Shown in pieces: positions 1-6,478 of a stretch of DNA of 9,251 bases. Position 1 is the stretch's first letter, and every line of letters begins with the position of its first letter. Source of the DNA: an uncultured Coprococcus sp. (GTDB taxonomy: Bacteria; Bacillota_A; Clostridia; Lachnospirales; Lachnospiraceae); assembly GCA_900767685.1 (NCBI GenBank), contig CAAGAB010000148.1, positions 1 through 9,251 of the forward strand. The letters run 5' to 3'. The position numbers and the translations under genes are program-made. The notes beneath the pieces are model-generated. The model was not told the DNA's origin. It saw nothing but the letters and a program-made list of their open reading frames with translations, and did not search any database.

Positions 1-66
1 AAACTGGAAGACAGAGGTGTAGTAAATAGAATCAAACTGGAAAACAGCTTTGCAGTAAATAGACTC
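1..66. repeat. Two-copy 33-bp imperfect tandem repeat
   Basis: Bases 1-33 and 34-66 are two adjacent copies of one unit, each beginning AAACTGGAA and containing AGTAAATAGA. They match at 27 of 33 positions. The array may continue to the left of the window edge. It precedes the leader of the aldolase gene. Reading frame 1 stays open through both copies (33 is a multiple of three) down to a TGA at 142-144, but the predicted tail is Lys/Arg/Asn-rich and unlike a folded protein, so I treat the array as intergenic. Confidence 0.75.
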
Positions 67-140
67 AGAAATATCAGAGAGAAAAACCAAAAGAGAAAAA
101 GAGAAAATCAAAACAAAAAAACAAGAAGGAGGACACTATT
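67..140 (+). promoter_or_regulatory. A-rich, T-poor leader with strong RBS for the aldolase gene
   Basis: This stretch is almost all purine plus C, with very few T residues, so an RNA copy should be largely unstructured. It ends in a strong Shine-Dalgarno AAGGAGGA at 126-133, seven bases before the ATG at 141. This spacing fixes the start of the downstream gene. No -35/-10 promoter pair is visible between base 1 and 140, so the promoter is probably to the left of the window. Confidence 0.6.
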
Positions 141-1115
141 ATGATAGGCGGAGATCTGATCACCTACAGACCTGACATTCAGGTACTTGACGCAACAATA
201 AGAGATGGAGGACTTGTCAATGATTTCTATTTTACTGACGAGTTTATAAGAGCCCTCTATGAAGCGAACATCAAGGCGGGGGTTGATTATATGGAATTCG
301 GCTATAAGGCCTCCAAGGAAATGTTTGATGTGAACAAATTCGGCAAATGGAAGTTCTGCAACGAGGAGGACATAAGAGCCATAGTCGGAGAGAACAATAC
401 AGATCTGAAGATCTCAGTTATGGCAGATGTCGGAAGATGCGATTACAAGAAGGATATCATCGACAGAGCCGACAGTATCATCGATCTGGTGAGGGTGGCG
501 ACATACATCAACACCATGCCTGCAGCCATCGAGATGATTGAGGATGCACATGCAAAGGGATACGAGACCACATGCAATATCATGGCAGTTTCAAAGGATC
601 AGGAGTCGGATATCGATCTTGCCCTTGAGCTGCTTGGCAAGAGCAATGTAGATGGAATATACATTGTTGACAGCTACGGCTCACTGTACCCTGAGCAGAT
701 CAAGAAACTCGCGGAGAAATATGTCGCAGTTGGAGAGAAGTATGGCAAGAAGATAGGAATACATGCACACGACAACTTAAAGCTTGCCTATGCCAACACT
801 GTTGAGGCAATGAGGAGTGGTGCGAGCATGCTCGATGGAACTGTAAGCTGTATGGGCAGAGGCGCAGGAAATTGTGCACTTGAGCTTCTTCTTGGATTTC
901 TCAGAAATCCAAAGTACAACCTGTACCACATCCTGAAGTTCATAGAGCAGTACATGGTTCCGCTCAAGGCAAAGGGAGATGCAGTATGGGGCTATGATGT
1001 GCCATACATGCTGACCGGAATGCTGAATCAGCATCCAAGGGAAGCCATCGATTTCATCAAGAATGAGAGACATGATTATGCAGATATGTACAGCTACCTT
1101 ATGTACAGAGAGTAA
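141..1115 (+). CDS. DRE-TIM metallolyase / HMGL-like aldolase
   Basis: A 324-residue soluble TIM-barrel enzyme of the DRE-TIM metallolyase superfamily, closest in pattern to 4-hydroxy-2-oxovalerate aldolase-like proteins. Visible motifs: the first-strand ATIRDGG (residues 18-24), which carries the catalytic Arg-Asp pair; DSYGSLYP (177-184); the metal-binding HAHDN (208-212); and CMGRGAGN (238-245), which matches the glycine-rich loop of the aldolase branch. Family members cleave or form carbon-carbon bonds next to a keto group using a divalent metal. The substrate here is not evident. No acylating aldehyde dehydrogenase partner is adjacent, as would be expected for a catechol-type meta-cleavage pathway. 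Stand-alone relatives are often seen in gut bacteria, some in polysaccharide loci (from memory). The start is set by the strong RBS at 126-133. The stop lies inside the first unit of a 35-bp tandem repeat. The substrate call is weak; the fold call is strong. Confidence 0.88.
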   Translation: MIGGDLITYRPDIQVLDATIRDGGLVNDFYFTDEFIRALYEANIKAGVDYMEFGYKASKEMFDVNKFGKWKFCNEEDIRAIVGENNTDLKISVMADVGRCDYKKDIIDRADSIIDLVRVATYINTMPAAIEMIEDAHAKGYETTCNIMAVSKDQESDIDLALELLGKSNVDGIYIVDSYGSLYPEQIKKLAEKYVAVGEKYGKKIGIHAHDNLKLAYANTVEAMRSGASMLDGTVSCMGRGAGNCALELLLGFLRNPKYNLYHILKFIEQYMVPLKAKGDAVWGYDVPYMLTGMLNQHPREAIDFIKNERHDYADMYSYLMYRE

Positions 1116-1210
1116 CCAGCTGCTAGAAATGCATACCATACAGAGAGTAGCCAGCTGCTAAGAATGTATGCCATACAGTGAGTAACCAGTTGCTGCGAAT
1201 GCATACAATA
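1106..1210. repeat. Three-copy 35-bp tandem repeat starting inside the aldolase 3' end
   Basis: Units are 1106-1140, 1141-1175 and 1176-1210, followed by a partial fourth unit (CAGAGAGG) at 1211. Each begins CAGAGAGTA or CAGTGAGTA, contains CCAGCTGCT or CCAGTTGCT, and ends in CATA or AATA. The first unit overlaps the last three codons and the stop of the aldolase gene, and every unit repeats the stop-containing GAGTAA/GAGTAG. Unit 2 has GTATGC (1166-1171) where units 1 and 3 have GCATAC (1131-1136, 1201-1206), so unit 2 could base-pair with either neighbour. Confidence 0.85.
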
Positions 1211-1229
1211 CAGAGAGGGAACAAATGTC

Positions 1230-1259
1230 TTGATATATGTCATGGCAATAGCTTATAAT
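1230..1259 (+). promoter_or_regulatory. Candidate sigma-A promoter
   Basis: TTGATA (1230-1235), an 18-base spacer, then a perfect TATAAT (1254-1259). Transcription would begin near 1266. No ORF with an RBS starts downstream before the terminator at 1348-1396, so the expected product is a short non-coding transcript or leader of about 130 bases. Confidence 0.55.
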
Positions 1260-1265
1260 AAGTGT

Positions 1266-1396
1266 TGATATAGTATTTAACATAAAACAAAATAATATAC
1301 ACATTGTGGTTTGGACACAGGCAATGGTGTTCAAAATAAAGGGGAGGACTCCTGGTGTCAGTTATCGCTGGCATCAGGAGTTTTTCTCCTTTTTTT
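1266..1396 (+). ncRNA. Candidate short RNA between promoter and terminator (unrecognised)
   Basis: The stretch runs from the predicted start of the 1230-1259 promoter to the end of an intrinsic terminator. It contains a 9-bp hairpin, TTTGGACAC (1310-1318) with GTGTTCAAA (1327-1335) around an 8-base loop with one G-U pair, followed by the terminator stem. I do not recognise a known riboswitch, T-box or 6S RNA pattern. It could be a small RNA, an attenuator leader, or simply the terminator of the aldolase gene with a chance promoter in front. Confidence 0.3.
1348..1396 (+). terminator. Strong intrinsic terminator
   Basis: A 14-bp stem pairs 1348-1361 (ACTCCTGGTGTCAG) with 1368-1381 (CTGGCATCAGGAGT). 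It has two G-U wobbles and a 6-base loop, and is followed by T-rich sequence at 1381-1385 and seven Ts at 1390-1396. AAAGGGGAG at 1338-1346 can additionally pair with CTCCTTTTT at 1386-1394, with two more G-U pairs. That would extend the stem but hide the T tract, so an alternative fold is possible. It isolates the oxidoreductase gene from upstream transcription. Confidence 0.85.
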
Positions 1397-1524
1397 CGGG
1401 CTGTGTGTTATAATCGGATGTGTAGTGTCAGAATTTGTCGAAGAAAGCAAGAGAAGTACTTGGGAAGATTTATATGTGCAGCGATAGCACATGAAAACAT
1501 ATAGAAATAGTAGGAGGACAGCAC
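1397..1524 (+). promoter_or_regulatory. Extended -10 promoter and leader of the oxidoreductase gene
   Basis: TGT-TATAAT at 1406-1414 is an exact extended -10 element (TG-n-TATAAT). No good -35 lies at the usual distance because the terminator T tract occupies that space. The leader of about 100 bases carries a small hairpin, ATGTGC (1474-1479) with GCACAT (1487-1492). It ends in the RBS TAGGAGGA (1511-1518) seven bases before the GTG start. No riboswitch fold was recognised. Confidence 0.55.
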
Positions 1525-2493
1525 GTGAACATAGGAATATTGGGCGCAGGCAAGATCGCCGGTGTAATGGCAGATACGATAAATAAGATGGATGATGTGG
1601 AGCTGTATGCGGTAGGTTCAAGAACTTTGGAAAAGGCAAATGCATTTGCCAAGGAATTTGATATAGATAAGACTTATGGAAGTTACGAAGAACTGGTAAG
1701 TGATGATGCGATAGATCTTATATACATTGCAACGCCGCATTCACATCACTATGAGCATATGAAACTCTGCATAGAACATGGAAGAAATGTACTCTGTGAG
1801 AAAGCATTTACCTATGATGCTGCGCAGGCTGAGGAGATCGCAGCTCTGGCAGCGGAGAAGAAGGTGTATGTGGCTGAGGCAATATGGACGAGGTATATGC
1901 CATCAAGACGTATAATAAATGAGATCCTGGAATCAGGTGTGATAGGGGATATCAGGACAATGACCTGCAATCTGTCCTATCCGATATCAAAGATAGAGCG
2001 CCTGATCAGACCAGAGCTGGCAGGAGGTGCCCTTTTAGACGTGGGAGTTTACGGGCTGAACTTCATTGTCATGCATATGGGTAAGGAGATATCAGCTATC
2101 GAATCGTCTGTCATGATGCATGAGACCGGGGTAGACGGACAGGAGAGCATAACAGTCAAATACGAAGACGGAAGGATGGCAGTGACGACCCACAGCATAT
2201 ATGGCAGATCGGACAGAAAAGGAATCTTCTATGGCGAGAAGGGATATATGATAGTTAATAATATAAATAATCCGCAGGGGATAGATGTGTTCGACTGTGA
2301 GGACAGGCTTATCAGACACGTGGATGTGCCGGAACAGATAAGTGGTTATGAGTATGAGGTCATGGAGAGTCTGGATATGATAAGACAGGGACGGACACAG
2401 AGTGAGTCGATGCCTCTGGCTGAGTCGATATATATGATGAAGCTTATGGATGATATTAGAAAAGCGTGGGGTGGCGCATTAAAAAGATTGTAA
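1525..2493 (+). CDS. Gfo/Idh/MocA-family NAD(P)-dependent oxidoreductase
   Basis: A 322-residue cytosolic dehydrogenase. The N-terminal Rossmann fold shows GAGKIA (residues 7-12) for dinucleotide binding, then IATPHSHHYEH (68-78) and CEKAFT (91-96), the family EKP-like motif with Ala in place of Pro. The C-terminal alpha/beta domain holds GGALLDVGVYGLNF (167-180), with the Asp172 and Tyr176 region expected at the active site. The WTRYMP stretch (121-126) resembles the trans-1,2-dihydrobenzenediol dehydrogenase/sugar dehydrogenase branch. Members oxidise or reduce sugars, inositols or related polyols with NAD(P). The exact substrate cannot be read from the sequence. The start is GTG at 1525, chosen because AGGAGG sits seven bases upstream and the Rossmann strand begins at once. 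The gene appears monocistronic: a terminator lies before it and a separate candidate promoter lies after it. Confidence 0.9.
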   Translation: MNIGILGAGKIAGVMADTINKMDDVELYAVGSRTLEKANAFAKEFDIDKTYGSYEELVSDDAIDLIYIATPHSHHYEHMKLCIEHGRNVLCEKAFTYDAAQAEEIAALAAEKKVYVAEAIWTRYMPSRRIINEILESGVIGDIRTMTCNLSYPISKIERLIRPELAGGALLDVGVYGLNFIVMHMGKEISAIESSVMMHETGVDGQESITVKYEDGRMAVTTHSIYGRSDRKGIFYGEKGYMIVNNINNPQGIDVFDCEDRLIRHVDVPEQISGYEYEVMESLDMIRQGRTQSESMPLAESIYMMKLMDDIRKAWGGALKRL

Positions 2494-2654
2494 AAATCCG
2501 AATAATATAAAGTCCAAAGAACTTGAAAATATGCTGACGTCATTTATACTATTTTATTAGATTGTATTTTGATCTTCGAGTGATTAGAGATTAAGATAGC
2601 AGATGAGAAAAAGAGGATTGCACAAGACTGTATGATGATAGAGGGAGGTATTGT
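2494..2654 (+). promoter_or_regulatory. Leader of the NimA-like gene with two candidate promoters and a TGACGTCA palindrome
   Basis: Candidate A: TTGAAA (2523-2528), 16 bases, TATACT (2545-2550). Its spacer contains the perfect 8-bp palindrome TGACGTCA (2535-2542), well placed for a repressor. Candidate B: TTGATC (2569-2574), 17 bases, TAAGAT (2592-2597), closer to the gene. The RBS GGGAGG (2643-2648) lies six bases before the ATG at 2655. No convincing terminator for the oxidoreductase gene is visible here. Confidence 0.4.
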
Positions 2655-3173
2655 ATGCGGGAGATGCGGAGAAGTGACAGGATGATAACAGATCGTGAAG
2701 AGATAGTGGATGTACTTGATTCGTGCAAGGTGTTCCGGATGGCGGTGCATGATGAAGAGGGAATGTACATAGTTCCGCTGAATTTCGGTTATACCTACGA
2801 AGATGATGTCCTGAAGCTTTACTTTCACTCTGCCGGCGAGGGCAGGAAGGTGGATGCTTTGGCAGCAGATCCGAAGGTTGCCATAGAGATGGACACGGAT
2901 CATTATCTGGTTGAGGGACCAAATGCATGCAGCTTCGGTTATCTCTACAGCAGTATCATGGGAAATGGCACAGCCAGAAAGCTCACAGATCCGGAGGAGA
3001 AGTGTGCGGCACTTAACTGCCTCATGAATCATCAGCTCACAAGAAATACTGATAATATGAGGTCATTTGACAAGATAGAAAAGAAGAAATACAACTACTC
3101 AGACCAGATGCTTGCAGCGGTAAATGTGTATGAGATAGTTGTGGAGAATTTTACGTGTAAATCAAGAAGATAA
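2655..3173 (+). CDS. NimA-like pyridoxamine 5'-phosphate oxidase-family flavoprotein
   Basis: A 172-residue protein with the pattern of the NimA/PNPOx-like split beta-barrel family, which binds FMN and usually acts as a dimer. Visible signatures: ITDREEIVDVLDSCKVFRMA (residues 11-30), VPLNFGY (40-46), YFHSAGEGRKVDAL (56-69), and the GNGTARKL strand (103-110) after a Tyr-Ser rich loop. Some relatives reduce 5-nitroimidazoles, but most in anaerobes are uncharacterised, so a resistance function should not be assumed. The start at 2655 (MREMRR) has the best-spaced RBS and fits the common MFREMRR beginning of relatives. The in-frame ATG at 2664 is a weaker alternative. The protein ends in a short basic tail (CKSRR). 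It is likely transcribed alone; the TGACGTCA palindrome upstream is a possible operator. Confidence 0.88.
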   Translation: MREMRRSDRMITDREEIVDVLDSCKVFRMAVHDEEGMYIVPLNFGYTYEDDVLKLYFHSAGEGRKVDALAADPKVAIEMDTDHYLVEGPNACSFGYLYSSIMGNGTARKLTDPEEKCAALNCLMNHQLTRNTDNMRSFDKIEKKKYNYSDQMLAAVNVYEIVVENFTCKSRR

Positions 3174-3322
3174 GCGCGCTGGGATGACGAGAGTTGGGGG
3201 ATGATCAACACCCAAAAAACAACGCAGCACGCGGTGCAGATAAGAAACGATATCAGTTGTGGCGTGATTGGTGAAATTTAAGTAAGTTATTACGAGATCA
3301 ATAGTTCTTGTGGTTTATAGAA
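3174..3322. other. Intergenic region with weak post-gene stem structures
   Basis: Just after the NimA-like stop, GCGCGCTG (3174-3181) can pair with CAGCACGC (3225-3232) with one mismatch, enclosing a TTGGG/CCCAA stem (3194-3198, 3211-3215). There is no T tract, so this is at most a weak transcription end or mRNA 3' structure. Nothing coding is supported in the remaining bases before the gltX promoter. Confidence 0.3.
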
Positions 3323-3351
3323 TTGACGTAAAACATAATACAAATTATAAT
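3323..3351 (+). promoter_or_regulatory. Near-consensus sigma-A promoter of gltX
   Basis: TTGACG (3323-3328), exactly 17 bases, then a perfect TATAAT (3346-3351). This is the best promoter in the window. It predicts a leader of about 113 bases before the gltX ATG at 3471. The leader shows no T-box motif; the likely RBS is AAAGGTGA at 3454-3461. Confidence 0.8.
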
Positions 3352-3470
3352 CAGACAGGATATAGTACAAATGAAGTATATATATTGTTTCGCAGTACAG
3401 TTCAGATGGTGCGGGATATTTAGAAGATTTTAAAACATGAAGTAATTAGGAAGAAAGGTGAAAACAGGAG

Positions 3471-5147
3471 ATGGATTACAACAAATTAGCGGATTTGATA
3501 TTTGCAGATATAACAGATACAGTGGACGACCTTGAGAAGAGGTTTCCGGAGAGAGATCTTCCAGAGGGAGCAAGGGTGACAAGATTTGCACCAAGCCCTA
3601 CAGGATATATGCATATCGGCGGACTGTATGCTGCCATGATCTCAAGAAAGCTTGCAAAGCAAAGCGGTGGCGTGTTCTACCTCAGAATAGAGGATACCGA
3701 TAGGAAGAGAGAACTTGAGGACGGTGTAAATGAGATCATCAATTCGTTGAAGAAGTTTGACCTTGGATTTGACGAGGGACCATTTGAGGGCGGCGAGACC
3801 ATATATGGTCCATATAAGCAGAGCGAGAGAAAAGAGATATATCAGACCTGTGTCAAGAAACTTATGCAGGAAGGATATGCATATCCTGACTTTACAACAG
3901 CCGAGGAGCTTGACGAGATCAGGGCAAAGCAGGAGGCTGCAAAAGTTGATATAGGATATTACGGTGAGTATGCGGTTGGAAGAAACCTGACATACGAGCA
4001 GATAGAGGAGAAGCTTGCTGCGGGTGAGCCTTATGTAGTGAGACTCAAGAGTCCGGGCGAGGCAGGAAAGACTGTTATCTACAGCGATCCTATCAGGGGC
4101 AAGATCGAGATGCCTGAGAATATCATGGATGTGGTACTTCTGAAGTCAGACGGAATACCTACATACCATTTTGCACATGCAGTTGACGATCATTTCATGA
4201 GGACAAATCTTGTCATCAGAGGTGACGAGTGGCTTGCATCATATCCACTTCACAAGCAGCTCTTTGACCTGTGTGGATTTGCGCTTCCAAAGTATGCGCA
4301 TATCGCACCTATCATGAAGCTTGAGGTCACAGTGGATGAGGAGGGCGAGCACCAGAGAAAGAGAAAGCTCAGCAAGAGAAAGGATCCGGAGGCTGCTGTT
4401 GGCTTCTATGCAGAGCAGGGCTTCCCATCAGTCAGCGTGCTTGAGTACCTTATGACAATTGCAAACTCCAACTACGAAGAGTGGCATGCAGCCCATGCGG
4501 ACAAGACAATAGACGACTTCACACTCTCACTCAAGAAGATGCCTGTCAGCGGTGCGCTTTTTGATATGGTAAAGCTCAACGATGTCAGCAAGGAGATGAT
4601 CTCAAAGCTCACAGCCGAGGAGTGCTACGACCTCATCATGGAGTGGGCAAAGGAGCATGACGAGAACATATATACATTTGGCACACAGGACAAGGACGGC
4701 TTCATGAAGACCATCAACCTGTGGAAGATGTCAGGCAAGAAGGTCCGCAAGGATGTCGGCAAATGGTCAGATCTGCGTGCGATGTTCGGCTATCTGTACA
4801 CACCAGAAGATGAGCTGGATCTCCAGTATGAGATAGACGAGAAGTACACACCGGAAATGATCACAGAGGTTATCGAGGAGTACAAGAAGGATCTCTTCCT
4901 TGACTCAGAGGACTGGTTCTCAAGCATGAAGGTCATGGGCGAGAAGATCGGCTACTGTCCAAATGTCAAGGAGTACAAGCAGAATCCTGACGGATACAAG
5001 GGCAGTATCACAGATGTATGTACCATAGTAAGAGTTGCCATCACAGGCAAGCAGAACTCACCTGATCTGTTCACTATCATGAACGTGATCGGAAAAGACA
5101 AGACCATGGGCAGACTGGACAAGTTCCTTGCGTGGGTGAATAGATAG
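3471..5147 (+). CDS. gltX: Glutamyl-tRNA synthetase (glutamate--tRNA ligase), long form
   Basis: A class I aminoacyl-tRNA synthetase that charges tRNA-Glu with glutamate using ATP, in the cytosol. The HIGH motif is HIGG (residues 48-51) within FAPSPTGYMHIGG, and the KMSKS motif is KLSKR (299-303). IEDTDRKRE and DGIPTYHFAHAVDDH (227-241) are typical of the glutamyl branch. At 558 residues it is longer than the usual ~485. About 37 residues precede the conserved TRFAPSPTG strand, whereas standard GltX begins almost at it. The place where many bacterial enzymes have zinc-binding Cys (YxYxCFC-like) reads YAYPDFTT (136-143), so that zinc site is absent. The C-terminal third is the anticodon-binding region. 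Whether it is discriminating, or also charges tRNA-Gln as in organisms with the GatCAB amidotransferase, cannot be read here. It is driven by the strong promoter at 3323-3351; argJ follows 85 bases downstream. Confidence 0.96.
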   Translation: MDYNKLADLIFADITDTVDDLEKRFPERDLPEGARVTRFAPSPTGYMHIGGLYAAMISRKLAKQSGGVFYLRIEDTDRKRELEDGVNEIINSLKKFDLGFDEGPFEGGETIYGPYKQSERKEIYQTCVKKLMQEGYAYPDFTTAEELDEIRAKQEAAKVDIGYYGEYAVGRNLTYEQIEEKLAAGEPYVVRLKSPGEAGKTVIYSDPIRGKIEMPENIMDVVLLKSDGIPTYHFAHAVDDHFMRTNLVIRGDEWLASYPLHKQLFDLCGFALPKYAHIAPIMKLEVTVDEEGEHQRKRKLSKRKDPEAAVGFYAEQGFPSVSVLEYLMTIANSNYEEWHAAHADKTIDDFTLSLKKMPVSGALFDMVKLNDVSKEMISKLTAEECYDLIMEWAKEHDENIYTFGTQDKDGFMKTINLWKMSGKKVRKDVGKWSDLRAMFGYLYTPEDELDLQYEIDEKYTPEMITEVIEEYKKDLFLDSEDWFSSMKVMGEKIGYCPNVKEYKQNPDGYKGSITDVCTIVRVAITGKQNSPDLFTIMNVIGKDKTMGRLDKFLAWVNR

Positions 5148-5153
5148 GATATA

Positions 5154-5190
5154 TCAATTGGCTGCGAACATTAAGTTGGCAGCCAATTGA
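5154..5190 (+). terminator. Perfect 12-bp inverted repeat after gltX (possible weak terminator or processing hairpin)
   Basis: TCAATTGGCTGC (5154-5165) and GCAGCCAATTGA (5179-5190) are exact reverse complements around a 13-base loop, starting seven bases after the gltX stop. No run of Ts follows, so it is not a textbook intrinsic terminator. It may protect the gltX 3' end, attenuate transcription into argJ, or bind a regulator. Confidence 0.5.
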
Positions 5191-5201
5191 TGAAGATTGG
5201 T

Positions 5202-5215
5202 TAAAATATATTTTA
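5202..5215. promoter_or_regulatory. 14-bp AT-only palindrome just before the argJ RBS
   Basis: TAAAATATATTTTA is a perfect 14-bp palindrome ending where the argJ Shine-Dalgarno region (AGAAGGGA) begins. Its position suits an operator or an element controlling translation. It is AT-rich like arginine-repressor sites but lacks the TGAA/TTCA half-sites of the ARG box, so I do not call it one. Confidence 0.3.
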
Positions 5216-5232
5216 GAAGGGATTGGATTACT

Positions 5233-6477
5233 ATGAATAAGAAGATATATGACGGTTACACATATGTAGACGGTGGCGTGTGCGCGGCCAAGGGTTTCAC
5301 GGCAAATGGACTTAACTGTGGACTGAACCCTGACAAGAACAAGAATGATCTTGGAATGGTATTTTCAGAGGTGCCATGTGTGGCAGCAGGCGTGTATACA
5401 CAGAACAAGGTGAAGGGCGCGCCGGTCACAGTTACCAAGGAACACCTGAAGAAATCTGGCAACAAGGCACAGGCGGTCATCGTGAACTCCAAGAATGCCA
5501 ACACATGCAACGCAGATGGAATAGAGAAGGCTGAGAAGATATCCCAGCTTGCAGCGGATGCCCTGGGTATAGATGTGAACCTTGTCATCAATGCTTCAAC
5601 AGGCGTCATCGGACAGATCATCCCTATCGAGCCATTTGAGGAGCATATGAAAGAACTTGCAGACGGTCTCTCGGCAGACGGCAACGACAAGGCGGCAAAT
5701 GCTATCATGACCACAGACACAGTTGATAAGCAGGTTGCTGTTCAGTTTGATATAGACGGTGTGACATGTACTTTAGGCGGTATGGCAAAGGGAAGCGGAA
5801 TGATCCATCCAAACATGGCTACAACGCTTAACTTCATCACATCAGACATAGCCATTACATCAGAGCTGATCCAGAAGGCGCTCTCAGAGATCGTAAAGGT
5901 TACTTACAACTGTCTCTCAGTAGATGGAGACCAGTCCACAAATGATACCCTGACAGTCATGGCAAATGGCCTTGCTGGCAACAAGCTCATCGACACGGAG
6001 AACGAAGCTTATGAGAAGTTCAAGAAGGCCCTCTATATAGTTATGGAGTGCATGACCATGATGCTTGCATCAGACGGCGAGGGCGCAACCAAGATGATCG
6101 AGTGTACAGTTGCAGGGGCACCTGATCTTGACACAGCCATCATCGTGGCAAAGAGCGTTATCCGTTCCCCACTTACAAAGTGTGCTATGTTTGGCGAGGA
6201 TGCCAACTGGGGACGTATTCTCTGTGCCATCGGATATGCGGAGGCAGACTTTGATATAGATAAGGTTGCAGTAGATCTTGAGTCAGAATTTGGCGTGGTT
6301 CCAGTATGCCGCAACGGCGCAGGTGTACCATTCTCAGAGGAGAAGGCAGCCAAGGTATTGAGCTCAGATGAGATACACATCAACATAGATCTCGGAATAG
6401 GTGAAGTGACAGCCAAGGCATGGGGCTGTGACCTGACATATGATTACGTGAAGATCAATGGGGATTATCGTTCGTAA
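5233..6477 (+). CDS. argJ: Glutamate N-acetyltransferase / amino-acid acetyltransferase (ornithine acetyltransferase)
   Basis: A 414-residue enzyme of arginine synthesis that moves the acetyl group from N-acetylornithine to glutamate, recycling it. Bifunctional members also make N-acetylglutamate from acetyl-CoA; the sequence alone does not decide which type this is. Visible motifs: STGVIG (residues 122-127), the self-cleavage region KGSGMIHPNMATT with the predicted cut between Ala196 and nucleophile Thr197, GDQSTNDT, GEDANWGR (321-328), and the typical C-terminal INGDYRS. Length fits the family. I start at ATG 5233, because AGAAGGGA (5214-5221) lies about 11 bases upstream and MNKKIYDGYT leads straight into the family's first strand. 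An upstream in-frame TTG at 5197 would add 12 residues across the AT palindrome and is unlikely. No other arg gene is in the window. It may be co-transcribed with gltX if the intervening hairpin does not stop RNA polymerase. Confidence 0.95.
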   Translation: MNKKIYDGYTYVDGGVCAAKGFTANGLNCGLNPDKNKNDLGMVFSEVPCVAAGVYTQNKVKGAPVTVTKEHLKKSGNKAQAVIVNSKNANTCNADGIEKAEKISQLAADALGIDVNLVINASTGVIGQIIPIEPFEEHMKELADGLSADGNDKAANAIMTTDTVDKQVAVQFDIDGVTCTLGGMAKGSGMIHPNMATTLNFITSDIAITSELIQKALSEIVKVTYNCLSVDGDQSTNDTLTVMANGLAGNKLIDTENEAYEKFKKALYIVMECMTMMLASDGEGATKMIECTVAGAPDLDTAIIVAKSVIRSPLTKCAMFGEDANWGRILCAIGYAEADFDIDKVAVDLESEFGVVPVCRNGAGVPFSEEKAAKVLSSDEIHINIDLGIGEVTAKAWGCDLTYDYVKINGDYRS

Positions 6478-6478
6478 T

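Noticed and set aside
777..1139. Minus-strand 120-codon ORF over the aldolase gene
   Set aside because: It lies antisense to a gene with clear motifs, has no recognisable domain and shows no convincing RBS; a shadow ORF.
1106..1218. Possible CRISPR array
   Set aside because: The units are directly adjacent with no spacers, are imperfect, and there are no cas genes; it is a plain tandem repeat.
1358..1652. Two overlapping minus-strand ORFs (95 and 60 codons) across the oxidoreductase start
   Set aside because: They overlap the terminator, promoter and Rossmann-encoding region of the real gene, and their His/Pro/Ser/Leu-rich composition is typical of antisense reading.
2544..3032. Minus-strand 162- and 114-codon ORFs over the NimA-like gene
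   Set aside because: Antisense shadows of a gene with clear family signatures; no domain pattern.
3352..3470. T-box or other riboswitch in the gltX leader
   Set aside because: No AGGGTGG-type T-box sequence, no stem followed by a T tract, and no known aptamer core is visible.
5202..5215. ARG box (arginine repressor site) before argJ
   Set aside because: The palindrome is entirely A/T and lacks the TGAA...TTCA half-sites that define ARG boxes.
5256..6416. Minus-strand ORFs (154 and 127 codons) over argJ
   Set aside because: They arise from the codon pattern of argJ; Ser/Ala/Pro-rich with no motif.
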